The notes under the pieces were generated by a model. The model was given only the letters and a program-made list of their open reading frames with translations, was not told where the DNA came from and did no database searches. A DNA stretch of 64,000 nt from Caldilineae bacterium (GTDB taxonomy: Bacteria; Chloroflexota; Anaerolineae; JAAEKA01). Shown one piece after another: positions 39,082 to 48,043 of this stretch (position 1 is its first letter; the number at the start of each line of letters is the position of its first letter). The position numbers and the translations under genes were made by a program. The stretch spans positions 1 through 64,000 of the forward strand of contig JACKBK010000007.1 of assembly GCA_020634555.1 (NCBI GenBank), in the 5' to 3' direction.

Positions 39082-40271
39082 TCAGGCAAGCATCTCGACG
39101 CTGAGGGCAACAGCCTCTCCGCCGCCCAGACACAGAGTCGCCAGACCGGTTCGCAGACCACGCTGCTGGAGAGCGTAGAGCAATGTCACCAGCACGCGCG
39201 CGCCGGAGCAGCCGATAGGATGTCCCATGGCCACTGCGCCGCCGTTAACGTTGACCTTGTCCCAGTCCATCCCCAACGCCCGCCCGTCAGCAATGGTCTG
39301 TGCTGCAAACGCCTCGTTGACCTCGATCAGATCGAAGTAGTCGATACTGACGCCCAACCTGTCCATCAGCCGGCGCACCGCGAAGATCGGCGCGGTGAAC
39401 AGTTCCAGCGGCTTGACCGCAGCTTGAGCATAGCCAGTAATTCTGGCAAGCGGCCTGGCGCCGGTCGCTTGCGCACGCTCGCCGCTCATCACGACGACCG
39501 CGGCGCCGCCGTCGCTGATGGGCGGGGCGTTGCCGGCCGTCACCGTGCCGCCGGCCTCGAACGCGGGCGCAGGCGAGCCAGCGCCTCCAGCGTCGAGTCG
39601 CGGCGCGGCGTCTCGTCGGTCTGGACCACCAGCGCAGGTCCTTTGCGCTGAGGTATCTCCACCGGCGTGATCTCGGCTGCAAAGCGCCCTGCGTCCATGG
39701 CTGCAATCGCCCGCCGGTGGCTTTCGAGAGCAAACTCATCCTGCGCCTCGCGGGTGACCTCGTACTCGCGTGCGATCCACTCGGCTGAGTTGCCCATGTG
39801 GTGCTTCTCGAACGCACACCACAGGCCATCATGGATCATGCCGTCTACGAGATCGGCGTTGCCCATGCGATAGCCGAAACGACCCTTGAGCAGGTAATAG
39901 GGGATCTGGTTCATGCTTTCCATGCCGCCGGCGACGAAGACATCACCATCACCGGAGCGTATGGCCTGTGCGGCCATCATTACCGTCTTGAGGCCGGAAC
40001 CGCAGATCTTGTTGACGGTGGTTGCACCGACGGTCACAGGCAGTCCTGCGCCGATGCCTGCCTGGCGGGCAGGAGCCTGGCCCTCACCGGACGAGACAAC
40101 ATTGCCCATCAAGACCTCATCGACGGTGGCCGGATCGACGCCGGCTCGCTTCACCGCTGCTCGAATGGCAGTCGCACCCAATTGCGGCGCAGAAACAGTA
40201 CTGAGCGCCCCTTGAAACTTCCCAATTGGCGTGCGCGCTGCCCCAACGATCACAACTTCGGGATACCCCAT
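39082..40271 (-). CDS. Acetyl-CoA C-acetyltransferase (thiolase), one frameshift
   Basis: Condenses or cleaves acetyl-CoA/acetoacetyl-CoA. The N-terminal part (40271 down to about 39555) holds the nucleophile Cys in [10 protein letters not shown]; the C-terminal part (39543-39082) holds [10 protein letters not shown] and LCLGGGEA. The two parts are in different frames: near 39552 CTGCGCCCGCGTTCGAGG would need one more G (CCCGGCG) to continue as [15 protein letters not shown]. Otherwise the protein is full length (about 396 residues). AAGGAG precedes the ATG at 40271. The single missing base in a GC run suggests sequencing error; if real, it is a pseudogene. Confidence 0.9.
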
Positions 40272-40669
40272 GGCTAGAATCTCCTTGTTGCAAGCAATGT
40301 GCCAACCACGAAATACGTTCGGCTGCCAGCCCATGTGTTAACTGCGGGATGCCGATATACCACGGCTGGCGAAGAAGAGAAGAAGTAATAGATTCCTCGT
40401 CACTCCCACAAAAGCGGCAATGGCGGGACAGTGAAGGCTGAATAGATACGAAGAGATTGTGCGTATTGTGCGTAATGTATCACGCCTGGCAAACACTGTC
40501 AAACACACAAAGGGGTTCAGGGAAGCGATACAGAGGAACCAGGACTCAACAAACATTCCCACCACCAAGTCAGGCGCCCGGCTGGGCGGACCTGGCACTC
40601 CGATCAATGAAAATGAGTGGGACTCGGTCGGAGACCGGCCCGAGCGAAACTCTATTTTCGAAGCACATA

Positions 40670-40779
40670 GTAACTGCTCACCCGTCACGCTTCGCGCCGC
40701 GAGGGCGGAAAGCCACTCCTCGAAGACCTGGATTCCCGCCTTCGCGGGAATGACGCCACTCTGTGGGCTGAGTAGTTTC
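40670..40779. repeat. MITE-like element with GTAACT terminal repeats, long copy
   Basis: Begins GTAACTGCTCACCCGTCA and ends TGAGTAGTTTC, an imperfect terminal inverted repeat. Inside is the hairpin ATTCCCGCCTTCGCGGGAAT (40732-40751) plus about 45 extra bases compared with the copy at 50184-50248. Confidence 0.7.
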
Positions 40780-40804
40780 GTCAGATAATTCTCTTTCGGG
40801 TTAC

Positions 40805-40833
40805 TTGCTTGTCACTGTTGAGAATGCTATAAT
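40805..40833 (+). promoter_or_regulatory. Extended -10 promoter for lepB and the microcompartment genes
   Basis: TTGCTT (40805-40810), 17-base spacer, then TGCTATAAT with a perfect -10 (40828-40833). The start codon is 31 bases downstream. All following genes to 50106 lie on the same strand with short gaps, so this may drive the whole locus. Confidence 0.75.
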
Positions 40834-40863
40834 GCCTCGGCTATTTTCCGAGACGAGGATATT

Positions 40864-41514
40864 TTGGACAACCTGCCTTCCCAAACCGCCGAACCAACCT
40901 ACAGCCAGCCGCCTGTTGCCGAGGAGCCAGTAGCTGATCCTGCCAGCGTCGCCCCTGTACCTGAGGAGCCTGCCGCGAGCCAGTCAAACTGGAAGGGCGC
41001 GCTGCGCGAGATCGCCGAAACCGTCATCCTGACGCTGGTCATCTTCCTGCTCATCCGCACCGTGGTGCAGAACTTCCGCGTCGAAGGCATGAGCATGGAG
41101 CCGAACTTCCACGACGGCCAATTCCTGCTGATCAACAAGCTGGCCTACAAGCTGGGGGACCTGGAGCGCGGCGACGTGATCGTCTTCCGCTATCCGCGCG
41201 ATCCCAGCCGTGATTTCATCAAACGGGTCATTGGCCTGCCGGGCGAAACCGTGGAGATCATCAACGGCCAGGTTTATGTCAACGGAGAGTTACTGAGCGA
41301 CAACTACCACACCAACGAGGCCGGCTACAACTCCGGTGCTGTGACCCTCGGCCCGGACGAGTTGTTCGTGCTGGGCGACAACCGTCCCAATTCCAGCGAC
41401 TCGCATAGCTGGGGCCCGCTGCCGCGCGACCTGATCATCGGGCGCGTCGTCCTCTCCTACTGGCCCCCGGACGAGTGGGGCATCATCAAACATGGCCCAC
41501 CCGACACCGGCTGA
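40864..41514 (+). CDS. lepB: Signal peptidase I
   Basis: Membrane serine protease that removes signal peptides of secreted proteins. 216 residues from a TTG start preceded by GAGGAT. A Pro/Glu-rich N-terminus precedes one membrane span (about 53-68, VILTLVIFLLIRTVV). Catalytic Ser77 lies in VEGMSMEPN and Lys120 in RDFIKRVIGLPG; the C-terminal box is VLGDNRPNSSDSHSWG. It is three bases from the RpiB-like gene, an unusual companion for a microcompartment operon. Confidence 0.94.
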   Translation: MDNLPSQTAEPTYSQPPVAEEPVADPASVAPVPEEPAASQSNWKGALREIAETVILTLVIFLLIRTVVQNFRVEGMSMEPNFHDGQFLLINKLAYKLGDLERGDVIVFRYPRDPSRDFIKRVIGLPGETVEIINGQVYVNGELLSDNYHTNEAGYNSGAVTLGPDELFVLGDNRPNSSDSHSWGPLPRDLIIGRVVLSYWPPDEWGIIKHGPPDTG

Positions 41515-41517
41515 CCC

Positions 41518-42252
41518 ATGACCCCGTCACCGACTGAAGATCAGGTACGCCGCCTGGTACGGCAATCCCTTGAAAACCTGTTGGGCCGCGCCGATCAGCA
41601 GCCTGCATTGCACGAACAGCCGGCTGCCGCGCGCCGTCAAGTCGTGGATGCCCAGCAGATCGCAGATGCTGCTGCGGGCAGCACATTGATAGTCTCCCCC
41701 AGTGCGGTCATCACGCCGCTGGCCAGAGACCTGGCGCTGGAGCGAAACGTTACTATCGCCACGGGCCTGCCCACGCCGCAGCCATCCGGCCCCGCCGAGC
41801 AAACCATCGCCATCGGTGCAGACCACGGCGGCTACGCGTTGAAAGAGCAACTCAAGCCGGTGATCGCCAAGCTGGGCTGGCAGGTGGTCGATTGCGGCGC
41901 CGACAGCACCGCGAGCGTGGACTACCCCGATTTCGCCTATGCTGTCGCGCGTCTGGTAGCCGATGGCCGGGCGCGCTGGGGTATCATCGTCGACGGCGCG
42001 GGCATCGGTTCCTGCATGGTGGCCAACAAAGTGCCCGGCGTGCGTGCTGCTATGTGCTATGATCTGGCGTCGGCAGCCAACAGCCGCGAGCACAACCACG
42101 CCAACGTCCTCACACTGGGCGCTGGCTTGATCGGCCCCAACCTCGCACAACAGATCGTCAAACTGTGGCTGGAAACGCCTTTCGGCCCCGACCGTCACGC
42201 GCGGCGGGTCGACAAGATCATGCAGATCGAACGGCGATATTTGCGGAAATGA
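41518..42252 (+). CDS. RpiB/LacAB-like sugar-phosphate isomerase with N-terminal targeting extension
   Basis: A 244-residue protein. Residues 1-24 ([20 protein letters not shown]) form an amphipathic helix like an encapsulation peptide. Residues 40-90 form a small extra region ([20 protein letters not shown]). The RpiB domain starts at about residue 95 ([16 protein letters not shown]) and includes NKVPGVRAA and [13 protein letters not shown]. The usual catalytic Cys of the CGTGIG motif is Asp here (VDGAGIGSC), so activity or substrate may differ. It overlaps deoC by ATGA. Likely works on pentose phosphates in the microcompartment. Confidence 0.85.
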   Translation: MTPSPTEDQVRRLVRQSLENLLGRADQQPALHEQPAAARRQVVDAQQIADAAAGSTLIVSPSAVITPLARDLALERNVTIATGLPTPQPSGPAEQTIAIGADHGGYALKEQLKPVIAKLGWQVVDCGADSTASVDYPDFAYAVARLVADGRARWGIIVDGAGIGSCMVANKVPGVRAAMCYDLASAANSREHNHANVLTLGAGLIGPNLAQQIVKLWLETPFGPDRHARRVDKIMQIERRYLRK

Positions 42253-43118
42253 AAGCAAGCAACTACTCTTTTGAACAACTGGTTGAGCTGATTACCCGCG
42301 AGGTGCTGGCGGCGTATCCTTTGGACGGCGCGGCGTGCAGCGGCTGCGGGACATCCTGCAACGGCCACTGCGCCGGGAGCTGCCCCGACCGCTGCCGCGA
42401 GGTTGTACAGGCCGGCGCAGACCGGTTGAGCGCTCGCCTGGGAACGCCGCGCGTTGCCGCCGACCTTGCCAGCATGATCGACCATACACTGCTCAAGCCA
42501 GACGGCACCGAGGCGCAGATCCGCACACTGTGTGCCGAAGCGAGAGAAAACCACTTTGCCACCGTTTGTGTCAACCCGGCCTGGGTTGCGTTGAGCGCTG
42601 AGTTGCTGCGCGGCTCGGGCGTCAAGGTCTGCACGGTGGTCGGCTTTCCGCTGGGCGCGACGCTACCTGAGGTCAAGGCCTTCGAGACGGAACGAGCCAT
42701 CGCGGCCGGCGCGAGCGAGATCGACATGGTGCAGAACATCGGCGCCCTCAAGTCACGCGACTACCAGCTTGTCATGCGCGACGTATCCGCGGTGGTACAG
42801 GCCGCCCACGCCCGCCAGGCCAGCGTGAAGGTGATCATCGAAGCCGCTCTGCTGACAGATGAGGAAAAGGTGGAGAGCTGCGCCATTGCCCAGGCCGCGG
42901 GCGCGGATTATGTCAAAACATCCACCGGCTTCGCGTCGGGCGGCGCGACGGCCGCCGATGTTGCACTGATGCGAGCAGTCGTCGGCCCCAGCATCGGCGT
43001 CAAGGCCGCGGGCGGCATCCGTTCCGCCGAGGACGCCAAGGCGATGATCGCGGCCGGCGCAACCCGTCTCGGCGCCAGTGCCGGTATCAAGATTGTCCGC
43101 GAGGCCGGCGGCAGCTAG
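42249..43118 (+). CDS. deoC: Deoxyribose-phosphate aldolase with encapsulation peptide and Cys-rich linker
   Basis: Cleaves 2-deoxyribose-5-phosphate into glyceraldehyde-3-phosphate and acetaldehyde. 289 residues: an amphipathic N-terminal helix ([16 protein letters not shown], 8-23) like an encapsulation peptide, then six cysteines at 30, 33, 37, 41, 45 and 49, then the class I aldolase barrel from about residue 70 (IDHTLLKPD). Schiff-base Lys223 lies in [18 protein letters not shown] follows. Ordinary DeoC lacks the first 65 residues. The ATG overlaps the rpiB-like stop. It supplies the aldehyde for the downstream dehydrogenase. Confidence 0.92.
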   Translation: MKASNYSFEQLVELITREVLAAYPLDGAACSGCGTSCNGHCAGSCPDRCREVVQAGADRLSARLGTPRVAADLASMIDHTLLKPDGTEAQIRTLCAEARENHFATVCVNPAWVALSAELLRGSGVKVCTVVGFPLGATLPEVKAFETERAIAAGASEIDMVQNIGALKSRDYQLVMRDVSAVVQAAHARQASVKVIIEAALLTDEEKVESCAIAQAAGADYVKTSTGFASGGATAADVALMRAVVGPSIGVKAAGGIRSAEDAKAMIAAGATRLGASAGIKIVREAGGS

Positions 43119-43129
43119 AAAGTTACCCT

Positions 43130-43390
43130 ATGAGTTCCGACCGCACCAGCGACCTTGCTATCCTGCTGGGCCATGCCTTGCAGTGCGAACCGTGCCGCGA
43201 CCGCCTGCTGACAGAACCCGACCGGGTTGTCATCGGTCGAAAAATATCCAACGAGCAGCGGGCGCTGCTGGCGCAGCTTTCCCCCGAGGACTTCGAGAAC
43301 ACAACATCGCTGGCTGCCGCGGTCGGAATGGACCTATCAGAGTTGCGCGAGGGGTTGAACCACCCGCGAGCGCGCATGCGGCACTTCTAG
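43130..43390 (+). CDS. Small protein of unknown function in the microcompartment locus
   Basis: An 86-residue protein 11 bases after deoC. It contains CEPC near the N-terminus, a helical ALLAQLSPEDF region and a basic C-terminus (HPRARMRHF). The pattern (RDRLLTEPD...LSPED) faintly recalls leader regions of some peptide-precursor families, but the match is weak. It might be an adaptor or regulatory subunit. Confidence 0.6.
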   Translation: MSSDRTSDLAILLGHALQCEPCRDRLLTEPDRVVIGRKISNEQRALLAQLSPEDFENTTSLAAAVGMDLSELREGLNHPRARMRHF

Positions 43391-43549
43391 CACGGACCAT
43401 CGCAACTTGGTCAGCAAGGCCATTGCCTGTGTTCCGTCCGGTCAGGAGACCGAACGGAAACGCTCCATGAATTAGCGGTCAGTTCCGAAATCTGTGCTCG
43501 ACCTTGCCATGGCCACTTTCCGAAGCATTTCAGAGAAAGGACATTGTCT

Positions 43550-44185
43550 GTGAGTGTTGACCTTCGCTCTTACGTCTTTCTGGACAGCCTGCAACCCCAG
43601 CACGCGGCGTTCCTTGGCACGGTTGCCCGCGGCTTTCTGCCGTTGCCCAACGACGCCTCGCTCTGGATCGAGATCTCGCCCGGCATCGAAATCAACCGCG
43701 TCACCGATGTGGCGTTGAAGGCAACCCAGGTTCGCCCCGGTATGCAGATCGTCGAGCGCCGCTATGGCCTGCTGGAGGTTCACTCCAGCTCGCAGGCTGA
43801 GACACGCGCGGCCGGCGCTGCCATTCTGGATGCACTGGGCTTGCAAGAGGGGGATCGCATGAAGCCGCGGGTGCTCTCCAGCCAGATCATCCGCAACATC
43901 GACCCGCACCAGGTGCAGCTTGTCAACCGCATGCGCCACGGACACATGCTGCTGGCCGGCCAGACGCTGTTCGTGCTGGAGGTCGAGCCGGCTGGCTACG
44001 CGGCGCTGGCTGCCAACGAAGCCGAGAAGCGGGCCGAGATCAACATCCTGGAAGTGACGGCCTTCGGCGCCTTCGGCCGCGTCTACCTGGGCGGCGAGGA
44101 GCGCGACATCATGGCTGGCTACGGCGCCGCCATCGCCGCGCTGGAAGGCGTCGCCGGACGCGAGCCAGGCGGCGCGGCGGACTGA
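43550..44185 (+). CDS. BMC-T shell protein 1 (tandem BMC domains)
   Basis: A shell trimer with two BMC domains, 211 residues. Domain 1 (about 5-100) includes [20 protein letters not shown] and [20 protein letters not shown]; domain 2 (105-200) includes [20 protein letters not shown] and [20 protein letters not shown]. Such trimers form gated pores in microcompartment shells. GTG 43550 is preferred since GAGAAAGG lies nine bases before; a TTG six bases earlier is possible. Confidence 0.85.
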   Translation: MSVDLRSYVFLDSLQPQHAAFLGTVARGFLPLPNDASLWIEISPGIEINRVTDVALKATQVRPGMQIVERRYGLLEVHSSSQAETRAAGAAILDALGLQEGDRMKPRVLSSQIIRNIDPHQVQLVNRMRHGHMLLAGQTLFVLEVEPAGYAALAANEAEKRAEINILEVTAFGAFGRVYLGGEERDIMAGYGAAIAALEGVAGREPGGAAD

Positions 44186-44194
44186 ACGAAACGT

Positions 44195-44326
44195 CGGAAG
44201 GGAAAAGAAGGAAGAAAATGGAAATGAGGGAAAAAAGAGAACAATTGCTGCGTTCTGACCAACTGGTCACCGCTCTGCTCTTTCCCTACTTTCCCTCGTT
44301 TCCCTGTTTTCCCTCCTTTCTCTAGA
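44195..44326. repeat. GGGAAA-word hairpin element, intergenic copy
   Basis: Purine arm 44195-44240 (GGAAGGGAAAAGAAGGAAG and on) and pyrimidine arm 44275-44326 (CTTTCCCTACTTTCCCTCG and on). Two relatives interrupt mutS at 60426-60527 and 61110-61210. Confidence 0.8.
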
Positions 44327-44379
44327 TAACCCACAGCAAACACATCTTCCTATTCGCCCAAAGAAAGGAACTTTTCACG

Positions 44380-44667
44380 ATGGCAGAAGCACTTGGTATG
44401 ATTGAAACACGCGGCTTTGCCGCAATGGTCGAGGCATCCGACGCCATGGTCAAGGCGGCCCGCGTTGAGCTGGTGGCCTACGAAAAAATCGGCGGCGGCT
44501 ATGTAACCGCCATCGTCCGCGGCGACGTGGCGGCGGTCAAGGCGGCCGTTGAAGCCGGCGTACGCGGCGCTGAGAAGGTCGGCGAGGTGGTGTCGGTGCA
44601 CGTCATCCCGCGCCCGCACGAAAACGTTGACAAGGTCCTCCCATTGGGCCGCCAGGAACAGGAATAA
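44380..44667 (+). CDS. BMC-H hexameric shell protein
   Basis: A 95-residue single-BMC-domain protein, the main facet tile of the shell. Signature features: [40 protein letters not shown] and [20 protein letters not shown]. The pore-lining stretch is KIGGGY. AAAGGAAC precedes the ATG. Confidence 0.95.
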   Translation: MAEALGMIETRGFAAMVEASDAMVKAARVELVAYEKIGGGYVTAIVRGDVAAVKAAVEAGVRGAEKVGEVVSVHVIPRPHENVDKVLPLGRQEQE

Positions 44668-44672
44668 CCGCC

Positions 44673-45215
44673 ATGCAAAACATCTGGCGCGAGCTGCGCT
44701 CAGGCCCCAAGGTTCCTGACATCGTCTACACCATCGTCGAAATTCCGAAGGGGTCGCGCAACAAGTACGAGTACCAGAAGGCCAATGGCGTCATCTTCCT
44801 GGACCGCGTGTTATATTCATCGCTGCACTACCCAGGCGACTACGGGCTGATCCCGCAGACCTTCTACGACGACGGCGATCCGCTGGACATCCTGGTGATG
44901 ATGAACGAGCCCACATTTCCGGGCTGCATCATCCAGGCCCGACCGGTTGGCATCTTCCGCATGTTGGACCGCGGCCAGCGCGACGACAAGGTTTTGGCCG
45001 TGCCCGCCACCGATCCACTGTTTGATGGCTACCGCGATCTGGCAGACATCCCGCAACACTTCCTGAACGAGGTTGCTCACTTCTTTGAGGTCTATAAGGA
45101 CCTGGAAGGCCAGCGCACAAAGCCCATGGGCTGGGAGTCCGCAGAGGTCGCCAAGGCCGAGATCGAACGCGCCATCGGTTTGTTCCGCGACCGCTTTGGA
45201 CTGAAAGAGCTGTAG
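44673..45215 (+). CDS. ppa: Inorganic pyrophosphatase (family I)
   Basis: Hydrolyses pyrophosphate. 180 residues with EIPKGSRNKYEY, YGLIPQTFYDDGDPLDILVM (the D-x-D-P-x-D metal motif) and DPLFDGYRDLADIP. It has no targeting extension. It starts five bases after the BMC-H gene, inside the microcompartment locus; I do not know this as a common partner. Confidence 0.94.
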   Translation: MQNIWRELRSGPKVPDIVYTIVEIPKGSRNKYEYQKANGVIFLDRVLYSSLHYPGDYGLIPQTFYDDGDPLDILVMMNEPTFPGCIIQARPVGIFRMLDRGQRDDKVLAVPATDPLFDGYRDLADIPQHFLNEVAHFFEVYKDLEGQRTKPMGWESAEVAKAEIERAIGLFRDRFGLKEL

Positions 45216-45220
45216 CATAG

Positions 45221-45931
<711 letters not shown>

Positions 45932-45948
45932 CAGATAGAGGTGCTCCA

Positions 45949-46239
45949 GTGCTAATTGGCAAAGTTGTCGGTACAGTCGTTGCGACACAGAAGGACGAAA
46001 AACTCGCCAACCTGCGCTTCATGGTCGTTCGCCAGGTAACAGTCGATGGCAAGGACACCGGCAACTATGTGATCGCGGTGGATGCCGTCGGCTCCGGCGT
46101 GGGCGAAATCGTCCTCTACGCGACCGGCTCTTCGGCGCGCCAGACGGTGCTGACCGACAAGCGTCCATGCGATGCGGTGATCATGGCGATCGTCGATACG
46201 TGGGAGGTTGACGGCGAGGTACGGTATCAGAAAGAGTGA
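45949..46239 (+). CDS. BMC-P pentameric shell vertex protein (EutN/CcmL family)
   Basis: A 96-residue protein that closes the vertices of the shell. Features: MLIGKVVGTVVATQKDEKLA at the N-terminus, DAVGSGVGEIVLYATGSSAR and TDKRPCDAVIMAIVDTWEV. GTG start with GAGGT upstream. Confidence 0.94.
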   Translation: MLIGKVVGTVVATQKDEKLANLRFMVVRQVTVDGKDTGNYVIAVDAVGSGVGEIVLYATGSSARQTVLTDKRPCDAVIMAIVDTWEVDGEVRYQKE

Positions 46240-46315
46240 GGGAGTTTGCGACGCGTGCAAAGCCTGCGAATCAAGGAGTTCAAGAACTCAAGTCGGTAAT
46301 TAGCTCGACACGACC

Positions 46316-46337
46316 GCCGGGAGCTAAAGCTCCCGGC
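46316..46337. terminator. Hairpin between BMC-P and the glycosyltransferase gene
   Basis: GCCGGGAGC and GCTCCCGGC (with TAAA loop) form a strong stem in the 273-base gap; no T tract. Might be a REP-type element rather than a terminator. Confidence 0.5.
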
Positions 46338-46512
46338 TACAAGATGCAAGCCCGCTGGGCTGGCTGGAATCCGCAGGCCCGAAGGGCCTTTCACGTCGCT
46401 GCTCGCGCCCTGGAGTGGGTAGCCCGATCCGTTTGACGGGCGGGCGGTCACACACCCACAGAATCTAACAGAATCAGAAACTTTCATCAACCACAGGCGG
46501 CGCTGCCGCGAG

Positions 46513-48009
46513 ATGACGTTCACCGTGAAACTCCTGTTGCTGGCCGCGCTGATCGCCTGCCTGGTGCTGATAACCGCCAGCACGTTTCTGACGCCGGTGA
46601 GCAACGACGCCGGCGCGTATCTGACCATCGCCGACGGCTGGCTGGCCGGCAAACTCCCTTACCGTGACCTGTTCGACCACAAGACGCCAGGCATCTATGC
46701 CCTATACGCCTTGATTCTGGCGTTGAGTGGCCGCTCATTGGTGGCCGTGCAGTTGATCCAGTTGGCCGGGCAGATCGCCTGTGCTGGGCTGGTGATGTGG
46801 CTTGCGTGGCGGTGGTGGAGCAGGCTGGCGGGCGCGTTGGCAGGTCTGCTGATGTTGTACGGCAGCGCGGCCTTCGCAGGTCCGCATTTAACCACCGAGG
46901 CGTGGGTTGCCGTCTGTCTCGCAGCCGGACTGGCTGCGCTTCTCTGGCAAACGGAGAGGCCACCTGTCCAATGGCAGTGGTTGGCAGCCGGGTTTTGTGT
47001 GGGTCTGGCGACGCTTTTCAAACAGACCGGGGCGTTCACTCTGGCAGCCTTCGCGCTGTGGGCGTGGCTTTATGGCAGTGGCTGGCGTGCAACTGTACGC
47101 CGTTGGCTTTGGCTGCTTGCAGGATGTGTTTTACCCATCGCTGTAATGGCCGCGTATTTTGCCGCCAACGGCGCGCTTGACGACCTGTGGCGCGACGCGA
47201 TCGGGGTCAACCTGACCAACTACCCGCGATTGGCCTTCGACGCGCTGCTGCGCGGCAACTTCGTCAACCTGCGCAGCTTTCCACTGCTCTGGTTGGGCGT
47301 CCTGCTGGCGCTGATCTTTGTCCGGCCGCGACTGGGCAGATCGAATCAATTCGACACGGCAACGCTGCTGTGGCTGACATTGCTGACCGGCCTGCTGCCG
47401 TTAGTACACCGCCCTTACGGCCACTATGTCCTGCAAGCGCTGCCGCCGGCGACGATCCTGGCAGGCGCGGGTCTGGCGAGCGCGTGGCAGTGGCTCAGAC
47501 AAAGGGTCGCAGCGGGTGAGGACATGGATGCCCGCTTTCGCGGGCATGACGACGACCTGCTCGCGCCACACCGGCGAAGTCGGTGGTCAGGCGTGATCCT
47601 GGCGGTTGTGTTGGCCGGCGTGATCGCGCTGGCGTTGATCGACCTGCCGCGCTGGCCCCGTTATTTGGCCTACACCGGCGGTCTGGTGCGTACACAGGAT
47701 CGGGCCGCCGCCGCAGTCGAGCGAGCCACGCAGCCGGACGAGCCGATCCTGGTTGTTACCGATGCGCCGCAGATCTATTTCCTGAGCAACCGTCAGCCCG
47801 CAACCCGTTGGCAATACCTCTTGCCAGTCAACTACACGCCCGAGCGCGAGGCTGAACTGGCAGCCATGATCACTGGCCATACGGTGCGCACCGTCGTCAC
47901 CGACAGCGCCGATCAGTACTGGAACGCCGACCTGAAGAACGTAGCCAAACGCGCGTGTACCTTCCTTGAATCTTTCGACGACCGGTTTAGCCTTTACAAC
48001 TGCAGCTAG
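46513..48009 (+). CDS. GT-C type membrane glycosyltransferase (GT39/ArnT-like)
   Basis: A 498-residue multi-spanning membrane protein. The N-terminal luminal motif (SNDAGAYLTIADGWLAGKLP, then YRDLFDHKTPGIY) is typical of dolichol/undecaprenyl-phosphate-sugar-dependent GT-C enzymes. About eleven membrane spans. Residues 336-349 (DMDARFRGHDDD) are encoded by an inserted ATGCCCGCTTTCGCGGGCAT hairpin (47524-47552), lying in a loop before the last span. It interrupts the microcompartment gene order and may be unrelated to it. Confidence 0.82.
   Translation: MTFTVKLLLLAALIACLVLITASTFLTPVSNDAGAYLTIADGWLAGKLPYRDLFDHKTPGIYALYALILALSGRSLVAVQLIQLAGQIACAGLVMWLAWRWWSRLAGALAGLLMLYGSAAFAGPHLTTEAWVAVCLAAGLAALLWQTERPPVQWQWLAAGFCVGLATLFKQTGAFTLAAFALWAWLYGSGWRATVRRWLWLLAGCVLPIAVMAAYFAANGALDDLWRDAIGVNLTNYPRLAFDALLRGNFVNLRSFPLLWLGVLLALIFVRPRLGRSNQFDTATLLWLTLLTGLLPLVHRPYGHYVLQALPPATILAGAGLASAWQWLRQRVAAGEDMDARFRGHDDDLLAPHRRSRWSGVILAVVLAGVIALALIDLPRWPRYLAYTGGLVRTQDRAAAAVERATQPDEPILVVTDAPQIYFLSNRQPATRWQYLLPVNYTPEREAELAAMITGHTVRTVVTDSADQYWNADLKNVAKRACTFLESFDDRFSLYNCS
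47524..47552. repeat. GCCCGC hairpin inserted in frame in the glycosyltransferase gene
   Basis: ATGGATGCCCGCTTTCGCGG and the following GCATGACGA match the core hairpin of the intergenic copies (40731-40757, 50199-50224). It adds about 12 residues without breaking the frame. Confidence 0.75.
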
Positions 48010-48043
48010 CGCGGGCCTGCAACGTGCAACTCTGAGAAATCCC

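Larger units (their letters stand above)
40272..40863. other. Intergenic region, 592 bases
   Basis: No convincing gene. It contains a MITE-like repeat (40670-40779) and the signal peptidase promoter (40805-40833). Base composition is more AT-rich than the flanks. Confidence 0.6.

Noticed and set aside
40457..40788. Short open frames before lepB
   Set aside because: They run through the MITE-like repeat and produce the peptide WIPAFAGMT typical of translated intergenic repeats.
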